A stretch of 64,000 nt of DNA from Wenyingzhuangia aestuarii. Lineage in GTDB: Bacteria > Bacteroidota > Bacteroidia > Flavobacteriales > Flavobacteriaceae. A model generated the notes under the pieces. That model had not been told where the DNA came from. It worked only from the letters and a program-made list of their open reading frames with translations, and made no database searches. Within the stretch, counting starts at the first letter, position 1. Every line of letters starts with the position of its first letter. A program made the translations under genes and the position numbers. Shown in pieces: positions 9,546-17,424 of the stretch. Location: assembly GCF_011927765.1 (NCBI RefSeq), contig NZ_JAATJG010000003.1, forward strand, positions 124,001-188,000, given 5' to 3'.

Positions 9546-10391
9546 ATGATCAAAAAAACATTTTTTTTTATCCTTATCTGTTTTGTCACTTTGTTGCAAG
9601 CACAACCGCCAAAAGTAGAAGGTAAAATATGGAAAAAAGTAAAAGCATTAAGCGATGAGTTTAATGGAAAAAAAATAAACACAAAAAAATGGAACATTGA
9701 ACCAGATGGACATTATGAGTTAAAATGGACAGGACGTGCACCAGCTTTGTTTCAAGAAGAAAGCTTTGACATTAAAGACGGTTATCTAACTATTGAAGTT
9801 GGAGAGCTACCCAAACCAGTAACCTTAGGAAAACACACCTATAAATACCATGGAGGAATTTTACGTTCTTACAAAAAAACAAACATTGGACACTATTACG
9901 AATGTAGAATGAAGATGAACAAGACTGAAATGGGTGGTGGATTTTGGTTATGTCATCAAGGAACTTGTGAACAAAAACACGAAATAGACATCACCGAATC
10001 CGTAGGAGTATTGACCGAAAAAACACACAAATGGGCTCATGATTGGGATCGAATTATGCATTCTAACGCTATTCATAGAGGAAGCTCTTGCAATAAGTCT
10101 ATAAGAGACCAAGGAGCTAAATATTTAGATGTTAAAAATCACGAAAAGTTTTATACTTATGGATTTTACAGAAAAAGTGCTACTGAATTGTTATTCTATT
10201 TAGACGGAGAATACGTATACACCCTAACCCCGCCTGTTCCTTTTGACCAGGATTTAATATTGCAATTTTCTATAGAGGCCTATGACTGGAACCCTATTCC
10301 AGAAAAAGGAAGTAAAGTTGCTACAGGAACCAAAGAAGAACGTACCACTTTGGTCGACTATATTAGAGTTTACGAATTGAAAGACAAATAG
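9546..10391 (+). CDS. Secreted glycoside hydrolase family 16 enzyme (probable algal galactanase)
   Basis: 281 residues with a signal peptide ending near LQAQ. The GH16 catalytic motif ExDxxE is present as EIDITE (E146 nucleophile, D148, E151 acid/base). Other GH16 signs are SDEFNG near residue 36, GGILRS and a final YIRVYEL strand. GRAPALF followed by a DG-rich strand resembles beta-agarase/beta-porphyranase members, but the exact substrate is inferred. The sulfatase starts 2 bp after it, which fits stepwise breakdown of a sulfated galactan. No T9SS sorting domain is visible. Confidence 0.8.
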   Translation: MIKKTFFFILICFVTLLQAQPPKVEGKIWKKVKALSDEFNGKKINTKKWNIEPDGHYELKWTGRAPALFQEESFDIKDGYLTIEVGELPKPVTLGKHTYKYHGGILRSYKKTNIGHYYECRMKMNKTEMGGGFWLCHQGTCEQKHEIDITESVGVLTEKTHKWAHDWDRIMHSNAIHRGSSCNKSIRDQGAKYLDVKNHEKFYTYGFYRKSATELLFYLDGEYVYTLTPPVPFDQDLILQFSIEAYDWNPIPEKGSKVATGTKEERTTLVDYIRVYELKDK

Positions 10392-10393
10392 AA

Positions 10394-11962
10394 ATGAAAA
10401 AATTAGCCCTTTTATGCTTGATCATACTAACCGTTAGTAATACACAAGCAAAGAAAAAACCTAATATTATTTTCATCATGTCCGATGATCATGCAGCACA
10501 TGCCATTGGAGCCTATGGTGGCCGCTTGTCTGGTTTAAATATGACTCCCAATATTGACAAATTGGCTCAAAATGGAATTCGTTTTACCAATGCCTTTTGC
10601 AACAACTCTATTTGTACACCAAGTAGAGCATCTATTATTTCGGGTCAATACCCGCAAACTAATGGAGTGTTAGATTTAGATGATAAATTAGACACCATAA
10701 AACAATACTTACCTATAGAATTAAAAAAACTAGGATACAGTACTGCGGTAGTAGGTAAATGGCATTTAAAAAATGAACCAATTAACTTTGATTACTACAA
10801 AGTACTGCCAAGTCAAGGAAAATACTTTAACCCTACATTTTTAGAAAAAGGAAAAGGAAATTGGCCAAAAAATAAAGTGAAATCTACAGGACACTCTAGT
10901 GATGTTATTACAGATATCTCTATTGATTACTTAAAAAATAGAGACAAAGAAAAACCTTTCTTTTTAATGCATCATTACAAAGCTCCACATGACTTTTTTG
11001 AATACGCCCCAAGATATGAAGAATTTTTAAAGGATGCTGAAATTCCAGAGCCTTCAAGCTTATACTATCAACCAAACTGGGGTTCTGAAGGAGTAAGAGG
11101 TATTAACGATTCTTTAAAAACATATATTGGTACTTCGGTTTCAGACAGACATATGTACCGTAACTACAACTGGATGTTAAACGGAGGCAAATACAAAGGA
11201 AAAGAATCTGCACATCAAGGATATCAAACCTATATGAAACGTTACTTACGCTGTGTAAAAGGAGTAGATGACAACCTAGGACGTTTATTTGACTACTTAA
11301 AAAAAGAAGGTTTATGGGAAAACACGGTGATTATTTACACAGGAGATCAAGGAATGATGTTGGGTGAACACGATTTACAAGACAAACGTTGGATGTATGA
11401 AGAATCTATGCGCATGCCTTTTATTGTACACTACCCAAAAAAAATAAAACCGAATCAAATTTCAGACCTGTTAATCAACAACACAGATTATGCTCCAACC
11501 ATGATAGAATTGGCAGGAGGAAAAACTCCCGAATACATGCAAGGAAAAAGTTTTATTAGAACTTTAAAAGGTAAAGAAGAAATAGACTGGAGAGAAACTA
11601 CTTATTACCGCTATTGGATGCACATTATTCACCACTATGTACCTGCACACATGGGAGTAAGATCTAAAGACTACAAATTAATTTTTTACTATGGAAAGCA
11701 CTATTTGCCTACTTCAGAATTTAAAAAGCACTATTGGGGTAAACAATACTACGGTATAGACAGAGAAACTCCACATACTTGGGAGTTCTATGATTTAAAA
11801 AATGATCCTCAGGAATTGAACAACCAATACAACAACCCTAAATACAAGGACATTGTTGCCAAATTAAAAATGCAATTAAAGAAACAAAGAGAAGACTTAA
11901 ACGAAACGGATAAAAACTATCCAGAAATTAAATCCATTGTAGACAAGCATTGGAATGATTAA
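10394..11962 (+). CDS. Secreted S1-family sulfatase
   Basis: 522 residues with a signal peptide (MKKLALLCLIILTVSNTQA). Metal-binding DD is at 31-32 (FIMSDDH). The formylglycine motif is CTPSR at 74-78, the Cys type matured by an anaerobic or aerobic FGE. GKWHLK and YTGDQGMMLGEHDLQDKRWMYEE are typical later S1 motifs. It probably removes sulfate esters from the same polysaccharide cut by the adjoining GH16 enzyme. The subfamily is not assigned. Confidence 0.9.
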   Translation: MKKLALLCLIILTVSNTQAKKKPNIIFIMSDDHAAHAIGAYGGRLSGLNMTPNIDKLAQNGIRFTNAFCNNSICTPSRASIISGQYPQTNGVLDLDDKLDTIKQYLPIELKKLGYSTAVVGKWHLKNEPINFDYYKVLPSQGKYFNPTFLEKGKGNWPKNKVKSTGHSSDVITDISIDYLKNRDKEKPFFLMHHYKAPHDFFEYAPRYEEFLKDAEIPEPSSLYYQPNWGSEGVRGINDSLKTYIGTSVSDRHMYRNYNWMLNGGKYKGKESAHQGYQTYMKRYLRCVKGVDDNLGRLFDYLKKEGLWENTVIIYTGDQGMMLGEHDLQDKRWMYEESMRMPFIVHYPKKIKPNQISDLLINNTDYAPTMIELAGGKTPEYMQGKSFIRTLKGKEEIDWRETTYYRYWMHIIHHYVPAHMGVRSKDYKLIFYYGKHYLPTSEFKKHYWGKQYYGIDRETPHTWEFYDLKNDPQELNNQYNNPKYKDIVAKLKMQLKKQREDLNETDKNYPEIKSIVDKHWND

Positions 11963-11974
11963 AAAAAGAACTCT

Positions 11975-12015
11975 TAAAAAAACACCCCCCTTAAAACTTA
12001 GTTTCCAAGAGGGGT
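11975..12015 (-). terminator. Stranded minus-strand terminator, probably the original ssrA terminator
   Basis: AAGAGGGGT (12007-12015) pairs with ACCCCCCTT (11984-11992) as a 9-bp stem with one G-U. On the minus strand it is followed by GTTTTTTTAAG. It faces the ssrA direction and sits 12 bp beyond the 14-bp att repeat, where ssrA would have ended before the island inserted. It could also help end the sulfatase transcript. Confidence 0.7.
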
Positions 12016-12026
12016 TGTTATAAATT

Positions 12027-12040
12027 GTGGAGACGCCGAG
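12027..12040 (-). repeat. attL: left 14-bp direct repeat, copy of the ssrA 3' end
   Basis: GTGGAGACGCCGAG is identical to 38672-38685. It corresponds to the acceptor and T-arm end of tmRNA on the minus strand. Confidence 0.88.
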
Positions 12041-12074
12041 TATTTTCGCTTTTATTTGTTAATATGAATAATTG

Positions 12075-12108
12075 TCCTACATTAACTATAAACACTGAGT
12101 TTGTAGGA
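12075..12108. other. Hairpin near left element end
   Basis: TCCTACA (12075-12081) pairs with TGTAGGA (12102-12108), enclosing AAACACTGAGTTT (12090-12102). The near-identical AAACACTGGGTTT occurs at 38646-38658 in the right end terminator. The short frame at 12025-12207 across this region lacks any protein feature and I do not call it. Confidence 0.4.
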
Positions 12109-12157
12109 TATTTACATAGCAAAACACAACCTATATTTATATTTAGATATAACATTT

Positions 12158-12178
12158 TTGTCAACCAAATTGTCAACT
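12158..12178 (+). repeat. Putative integrase arm site, left (TTGTCAAC doublet)
   Basis: Two TTGTCAAC octamers are separated by CAAA and followed by T. The same 21-bp string is found in the same orientation at 38607-38627, just inside the other end. Placement at both element ends next to the att cores suggests arm-type integrase or excisionase binding sites. Confidence 0.65.
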
Positions 12179-12213
12179 GCTCAGAATCTTATTTTTTATT
12201 CAAATAATTTTCT

Positions 12214-13440
12214 ATGAAACACACATTTTTTTTAAAACATCCAAAATCAGACAAAGAGACGCTAATTTTATTTAGTTGCTACTTTAAAAATGAAAGAAAA
12301 AAATTAGTTTACTCTACTAGAGAAACTATTCATCCTTCTCAATGGGACTTTGAAAATAATCAACCAATTAAGAAAGGAAAAAATCGTTCTTTATACTCGT
12401 CCAATATAAAATCAAAGTTAGATAGATTTTCTACTTGTTTTGAACAAACAATTACTTTTTGTAATCAATCAAAAATAAACATTACCTCTTCTTATATAAA
12501 AGAGCAGTTAGATATTGAATTTAATGTCATATCACAAACTAAAAGTTTTTTTAATACTTATGATGAATTTACCGAAGAACAAATCAAAAGACAACTTTGG
12601 CAAGAAGCAACCATAAAAAGATACCAAAACATCAAAAACATCTTATCTGAGTTTCAAGAGAAAAGAAAGTATAACCTAAACTTTAATACTATCAATTCAA
12701 GATTTTTATCAGAATTCACAGATTTCTGTTATGTATATAGAAAACACTCAACAAATACCTTTTCTAGAAATTTAGGTCTATTCATCACTTTTCTAAACTG
12801 GTCTTTAAAAAACAAACACACCTTTAATGCAGAGTTTAAAAACTTCAAAAAACCTCAAAGAGTATTAACAAGACAAGAAGCTCTAACAAAAGAAGATATC
12901 GAAAAAATATACAATCATAAATTTGACTCAAAAAAACACGAAATCACTAAAGACCTGTTTATCATTCAATGTCTTACAGGTGTAAGGTATGAGGACGTAC
13001 ATCGTATTGGAAGAGCAAACACTTTTGAAGAATATATTATGGTAAAAGACGGTAAAGATCCTACTAAATCCGAAAGATCTATCCCATTACTACCCATAAC
13101 AAAAGAAATATTGATAAAATACGATTACAAACTACCTGAGAGAAGTAACCAAAAACAGAATGATTATATAAAAGAAATATTAAAAGAATTAGGTTTTACA
13201 AGAGAGGTAGAATATACCGTTGCTAAAGGCTCTAAACATATAAAATATACTAAACCCTTTTATAAGAGAATTACCACACATACCGCACGTAGATCATATA
13301 TAACTATTATGAGAAACCATGGCATAGCCGATAAAACAATTATGAGCCTATCAGGCCACAAAGATATTAGAACCTTTAATATGTATCATCAGGTAGATGA
13401 TAAAGCAAGGATTGATGCTGTTAATAGTGTTTTTGGGTAA
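12214..13440 (+). CDS. Tyrosine recombinase / integrase
   Basis: 408 residues: N-terminal arm-binding domain of the Bacteroidota type (about 1-75), SAM-like core-binding domain (about 110-205), catalytic domain (about 220-400). The active site is complete: R258 (TGVRYEDV), H356-x-x-R359 (HTARR), H382 (SGHKDI) and Y391 (FNMYHQ). It sits 174 bp from attL, the usual place for the integrase of an element. It is expected to catalyse integration at and excision from ssrA. Confidence 0.93.
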   Translation: MKHTFFLKHPKSDKETLILFSCYFKNERKKLVYSTRETIHPSQWDFENNQPIKKGKNRSLYSSNIKSKLDRFSTCFEQTITFCNQSKINITSSYIKEQLDIEFNVISQTKSFFNTYDEFTEEQIKRQLWQEATIKRYQNIKNILSEFQEKRKYNLNFNTINSRFLSEFTDFCYVYRKHSTNTFSRNLGLFITFLNWSLKNKHTFNAEFKNFKKPQRVLTRQEALTKEDIEKIYNHKFDSKKHEITKDLFIIQCLTGVRYEDVHRIGRANTFEEYIMVKDGKDPTKSERSIPLLPITKEILIKYDYKLPERSNQKQNDYIKEILKELGFTREVEYTVAKGSKHIKYTKPFYKRITTHTARRSYITIMRNHGIADKTIMSLSGHKDIRTFNMYHQVDDKARIDAVNSVFG

Positions 13441-13538
13441 ACCCAAAACAATGGTATTAAGAGAGCCAATAAAGATCCTGATTCCTAGAATTATCCTTAA
13501 CGATACGATTAACCCACTTATTAAAATCAAATAGAACT

Positions 13539-13577
13539 AAAAATGAGCCGATTAATGTTATTAATCGGCTCATTTTT
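13539..13577 (+). terminator. Intrinsic terminator after the integrase
   Basis: A 17-bp perfect stem (ends AAAAATGAGCCG... / ...CGGCTCATTTTT) with a TGTTA loop. A- and T-runs on both sides suit both the integrase and the convergent ImmA-like gene. Confidence 0.88.
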
Positions 13578-13636
13578 GGTTGCAATAAGAATAATTTGAT
13601 AAAAAGATTTAAATCTAAAACTTCACCTATCGTATT

Positions 13637-14704
13637 CTATGACTCATCTAAGACGTTTATTTTTGTTATTGTACTTCTTTTTCTATAGTACTCAGGATTC
13701 TCATGACAAACTCTCCCTCTAATAATTCCTGGGTGAATACGGTAAATATCTGAAAATTCATAAATTATATCATCATTAAAAGAATCATTTCCATATATAA
13801 AATCCATCCATAAATCATACGGAATTAAAGCATTTCTAGAATACCTATCTGCTTCTAACTCCATTAAATCAATTTCACTATCTGACAACTCTTTTGAATA
13901 ATATTTTTCTGAATATAGATGATGATAAACATGAAATAATTCGTGTAATAATGTAAATGCAAAATTATCCAGTCTTTTATATTTTAATGACATCACAATT
14001 ACAGGATTACCACAAGAAGAAACAAAAGATTTACCGTCTGCATGAGTTTTTGTTGGTCGGTCTAAAACTAAAAATTTAATTCCATACTTGTTTAATATCT
14101 TCTTAGTACTGGATATTGTTTTTTTATTCTTGTAAAAAACATCTTTAAGTTCATTTACAACTTTTGATAAAGTGTTTTTATCGAAACTAGGAACATTTTG
14201 CTTTTCAGCTTTATACTCAGCCAATAACGACCAGGCTACTAAATTATTATGTTCCGAAGTTAATTTTAAAGATTTTCTAAAATGTGATAATTTATAACTA
14301 CTAATTACATCAGCCAGTTCATTATAATTTTTCACCTTATAAATTTCATATATTTTAGAGATATCATCTGAATTAACTATATCTAAAGTATCATCTTGCT
14401 TAAAAAAAGAAAACGGCACTAGCTTTGATACTTTCGTCCATTCTTCTAATTTCTCTTTTTTCTTTACAACGTCTTTTTTCTTTAGCTCATTAGCTAAAGA
14501 ATATTTTAATTGTAAATCAAGCCAATATTTTGCTTTTTTAAAACCTATAGCCTCTAGCGATATAGCTATAGAAGTCGTTATATTCCTATCTCCCTTTAAG
14601 ATACCATTCAAAAGAGAAGGAGCAACTCCTATTTCTTTTGAAAGATCTTTCTGAGAAATACCATTCATTTTTATTAAATCTTGCAATTTAACTCCAGGGT
14701 GCAT
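13637..14704 (-). CDS. XRE-type HTH protein with ImmA/IrrE metallopeptidase domain
   Basis: The start at 14704 (MHPGVKLQDLIKMNG) gives 355 residues. The frame extends 11 codons further (14737), so the start is not certain. Residues 1-60 form a HigA/XRE helix-turn-helix (ISQKDLSKEIGVAPSLLNGILKG). The C-terminal half is an ImmA/IrrE peptidase with zinc motif HELFH at about 254-258 and downstream ELEADRYSRNALIP supplying the third ligand. Such proteins bind DNA and cleave repressors or antitoxins. It is divergent from the ubiquitin-like operon and may control it; that is inference. Confidence 0.85.
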   Translation of the reverse strand: MHPGVKLQDLIKMNGISQKDLSKEIGVAPSLLNGILKGDRNITTSIAISLEAIGFKKAKYWLDLQLKYSLANELKKKDVVKKKEKLEEWTKVSKLVPFSFFKQDDTLDIVNSDDISKIYEIYKVKNYNELADVISSYKLSHFRKSLKLTSEHNNLVAWSLLAEYKAEKQNVPSFDKNTLSKVVNELKDVFYKNKKTISSTKKILNKYGIKFLVLDRPTKTHADGKSFVSSCGNPVIVMSLKYKRLDNFAFTLLHELFHVYHHLYSEKYYSKELSDSEIDLMELEADRYSRNALIPYDLWMDFIYGNDSFNDDIIYEFSDIYRIHPGIIRGRVCHENPEYYRKRSTITKINVLDES

Positions 14705-14847
14705 ATACAGGTTAGATTTGTTTATGCAAATATACAAAAAAAATAAACATTAAAAAATTTACAATTTTGTGAATATAAACAAAAACATTAAAAAAACTTT
14801 ATTGTAATTTTTTAACAACAAAACGTTTTAATATAATTATTTTATTA

Positions 14848-14855
14848 TATCTTTG
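14848..14855 (+). promoter_or_regulatory. Putative promoter (-7 TATCTTTG) of the ubiquitin-like operon leader
   Basis: TATCTTTG fits TAnnTTTG. Transcription from here would give a leader of about 275 nt before the first gene. No clear -33 element is seen. Confidence 0.4.
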
Positions 14856-14891
14856 TATATAAGATGTGTAAACATTGGAAACAAAAAAAGC

Positions 14892-15089
14892 CCGAAAATA
14901 TTGTTTCAGCAATATTATATCGGACTATAATTTCTTAAAGAGTTAAAGATTCCTACGTCTTCTGCAAGCAATTTAGAACTTCCAAATGCTTACAACCTCT
15001 TGTGGTTGTTAATGTAAAAATAAGGTTTTTTAATGTTAAAAGCAAATTTATTTCTACCTCTAACAGCCTGAACAACAGACTCAGTTGTT
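14892..15089 (+). ncRNA. Hairpin-rich leader or small RNA ahead of the ubiquitin-like operon
   Basis: Three hairpins stand in a 200-nt stretch without a gene. The first is CCGA..AATATTG / CAATATT..TCGG (14892-14923), the second ACAACC / GGTTGT (14992-15009), the third AACAAC / GTTGTT (15071-15089). The spacing and the lack of T-runs argue against simple terminators. It could be a 5' leader, a separate small RNA, or operator DNA for the divergent HTH protein. No known RNA family is recognised. Confidence 0.35.
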
Positions 15090-15135
15090 TTAAAGCTAAA
15101 GAGTGCAACCCAGCTTAGGGGAAATAAATTTATTA

Positions 15136-15822
15136 ATGCATAAAATTATAAACATGCAGACATTTAACATTAGAGTCAATCGCACGACCTTAAATTCGCC
15201 AAAACAATTATTAACAGGTAAAGAAATTTTAGAACTAGCCTGTTTAACACCTGTAGAAAGTTACGAATTACTTCTAGAAACAAACCGTAAGGGGTATGAA
15301 CCAATTCAGTTAACAGAAACTGTTGATCTATCAGATCCTGGAATTGAACATTTTGTTGCCAAGCTTTACAATTCAATAAATATATTTATTGACGACGTAG
15401 AGTATTCGGTAGATGAATGTAATTCTACTCCTACAAAACTACTTGAGTTAGCAGGATATAATAACACCAATTATTACTTAACTCAGATTAAAAATGGAGA
15501 TATAGAAATTGGATACAAAGAACAAAATGATGCGGATCATAAAATTTCATTAAAAAATGGTTCTAGATTTTGCCTACATCCAAAAGAAGAAAATTATATT
15601 GATATAAATGGAACCATCCATTCATGGAATACCAAAACTATTTCTTATGAGCAAATTATTGAACTATTTACAGGTTCAAAAAACATCCCTCCTAACAGAG
15701 CTTTTACTATAACTTATCATAATGGAGTCTTAAACAAGCCTAAAGGCTCACTTACACCTGGAAAATCAATTAATGTTAAATTTAAAATGCTATTCCATGT
15801 TAGTGAGACCAACCAATCATAA
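15136..15822 (+). CDS. Multi-ubiquitin-like protein (three ubiquitin-like domains)
   Basis: ATG starts exist at 15136 and 15154. The frame also opens at a GTG (15103), which is less likely. From 15136 it has 228 residues. Three beta-grasp repeats can be seen: 8-80 (FNIRVNRTTL.. ILELA.. ETVDLSDPGIEHF), 81-150 (INIFIDDVEYSV.. LLELAG..), and 153-225 (IDINGTIHSWNTKTISYEQI.. YHNGVLNKPKGSLTPG..). The last closely resembles the bacterial Multi-ubiquitin family (PF14452-like). The C-terminus is VSETNQS, with no Gly-Gly. It overlaps the E1-like gene by 26 bp. It is expected to be the substrate or modifier activated by that enzyme. Confidence 0.85.
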   Translation: MHKIINMQTFNIRVNRTTLNSPKQLLTGKEILELACLTPVESYELLLETNRKGYEPIQLTETVDLSDPGIEHFVAKLYNSINIFIDDVEYSVDECNSTPTKLLELAGYNNTNYYLTQIKNGDIEIGYKEQNDADHKISLKNGSRFCLHPKEENYIDINGTIHSWNTKTISYEQIIELFTGSKNIPPNRAFTITYHNGVLNKPKGSLTPGKSINVKFKMLFHVSETNQS

Positions 15823-16978
15823 AGTAATTATAGATCAATTTCATAGCATAGGCTATGAAATTGATTTAAAAGATGGATGTATTCTCGTTTCTAATATACC
15901 ATATATTAATAAAGACAAAACAATAAAGAAAGGAGTTTTAGTATGCCCTCTCAATATTATACAGAATAATATTGTACAACCTAAAGATCATGTAATGCAT
16001 TTCATAGGTGAAGAACCATGCGATAAGAATGGTACTAGAGTGCCCGTATTTATCATTGGACAAAGTCATAAACTTAGTGCTAATATCTTAAGTAATTTCA
16101 CTTTTTCTAACAAACCTAAAACACCTTTTAAAAGTTTTCTAGAAAAATTCGAGAGTTATATAAGACTAATATCGAGTTATGTTGAAGAAGTTGATGAAAA
16201 TATAAAACCTCAGAGCTTTAGGGCATTAAATATATCTAGCAATAATAGTTCTCTAAATTATTTAGATACTAATTCAACTAGATCTTCTGTGCTACATATA
16301 ACTGAAAAAGTCAAAAACATGAAGATTGGTTTAATAGGATTGGGAGGCACAGGGTCATATATACTAGATAAATTAGCTAAAAACCCCATCGAAGAAATCC
16401 ATTTATTTGATGGAGATGATTTTTTTCAACATAATGCTTTTAGATCTCCTGGAGCAGCTTCTTTTGAAGAACTAGGTGAAAGCACTACAAAAGTTAATTA
16501 TTTTCATCGTACCTATTCTAAAATGCATAATGGTTTAATTAAACATAATTATTATATAACTGAACAGAATATCAATGAATTAAATCATTTAAATTTTGTG
16601 TTTATTTCCATTGATAAAGGAGAAATTAAAAAACTTATTATTGAACACCTACAGAAACTAAATATTCCATTTATAGATACTGGTATTGGTGTTTCAAAAA
16701 TAAACGAAAAACTGAATGCTTCAATAAGAATCACTTCTAGTGATAATCTAAATAAAAATCATATTTGGGAAAGCAAACGAATTTCTTTTTTTGATCCAAA
16801 TCAAGATGATATATACCAATCAAACATTCAAATAGCTGAATTAAATTCTTTAAATGCTGATTTAGCAATAATAAAATGGAAAAAAATGATTGGTATTTAC
16901 AGTGATAATATTTTTGAGTATCAGACCATTTACAATATCGCTCATAATGATATCCTAAATGAAGATTATGGAACATAG
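15797..16978 (+). CDS. E1-like ThiF-family adenylyltransferase with N-terminal DUF6791-like domain
   Basis: The start at 15797 gives 393 residues (an ATG at 15773 is also possible). Residues 1-140 look like DUF6791 (DGCILVSNIPYIN, HFIGEEPCDKNG). Residues 175-385 are an E1/ThiF Rossmann domain: GLGGTGS at 181-187, D205/D207 (FDGDD), N213, R216 (HNAFRSPGA), K232 and D273, all expected for ATP and acyl-adenylate chemistry. The only cysteines are C28, C50 and C75, all in the N-terminal domain. The E1 half therefore has no thioester Cys, and C75 is the best candidate for an E2-like or transfer Cys. It is co-translated with the ubiquitin-like gene. Confidence 0.85.
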   Translation: MLVRPTNHKVIIDQFHSIGYEIDLKDGCILVSNIPYINKDKTIKKGVLVCPLNIIQNNIVQPKDHVMHFIGEEPCDKNGTRVPVFIIGQSHKLSANILSNFTFSNKPKTPFKSFLEKFESYIRLISSYVEEVDENIKPQSFRALNISSNNSSLNYLDTNSTRSSVLHITEKVKNMKIGLIGLGGTGSYILDKLAKNPIEEIHLFDGDDFFQHNAFRSPGAASFEELGESTTKVNYFHRTYSKMHNGLIKHNYYITEQNINELNHLNFVFISIDKGEIKKLIIEHLQKLNIPFIDTGIGVSKINEKLNASIRITSSDNLNKNHIWESKRISFFDPNQDDIYQSNIQIAELNSLNADLAIIKWKKMIGIYSDNIFEYQTIYNIAHNDILNEDYGT

Positions 16979-17357
16979 ATTTGTAAATTACATACCTGAT
17001 TACTTAAAAGAAAACATTATATATATATCAAACAACTCTAATATAGTAATTCATCTATGTGCTTGTGGCTGTAAAAACAAGGTTGTAACACCAATATCAC
17101 CAATACAATGGTCATACACCTACAACGGTGAAAGTATTAGTCTTTCCCCATCCATAGGGAATTGGAATTTTGATTGTAAATCTCATTATTGGATTAGAGA
17201 TAATCAAATTGTCTGGGCTGAAAAATGGGGTAATGGTAAAATTTCTGAAGTTCAAAAAAATGAACAAATAGAAATTGATGATTTTTACAATAAAGAAGTC
17301 GTAGACAGAAAAGACTCCTCTTTTAATAAGTTTCTTAAATTCTTGAAACTTAAATAA
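16968..17357 (+). CDS. DUF6527-like small metal-site protein, third gene of the ubiquitin-like operon
   Basis: 130 residues from ATG 16968 (ATG 16959 is also in frame). It overlaps the end of the E1-like gene by 11 bp, so it is in the same operon. The motif HLCACGCKNKVVTP gives H, C, C, C, and NFDCKSHYWI gives C and H, a likely zinc site. SLSPSIGNW is also typical of the DUF6527 family, which recurs beside multi-ubiquitin and ThiF genes. Biochemical role unknown. A peptidase, E2/E3-like or target-recognition role are all possible. Confidence 0.75.
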   Translation: MEHRFVNYIPDYLKENIIYISNNSNIVIHLCACGCKNKVVTPISPIQWSYTYNGESISLSPSIGNWNFDCKSHYWIRDNQIVWAEKWGNGKISEVQKNEQIEIDDFYNKEVVDRKDSSFNKFLKFLKLK

Positions 17358-17389
17358 CAATAAAGCCAAGCATTATCTTGGCTTTATTG
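17358..17389. terminator. Bidirectional terminator closing the ubiquitin-like operon
   Basis: A 13-bp stem (CAATAAAGCCAAG / CTTGGCTTTATTG) with a CATTAT loop. It serves the plus-strand operon and probably the convergent gene ending at 17425. Confidence 0.88.
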
Positions 17390-17424
17390 TTTGAACAAAC
17401 TACCTTCTTCTACAATTAATGTTA

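Noticed and set aside
12025-12207. 60-codon frame at the left element end
   Set aside because: It runs through attL and a hairpin, shows no domain or signal, and the integrase follows with its own start.
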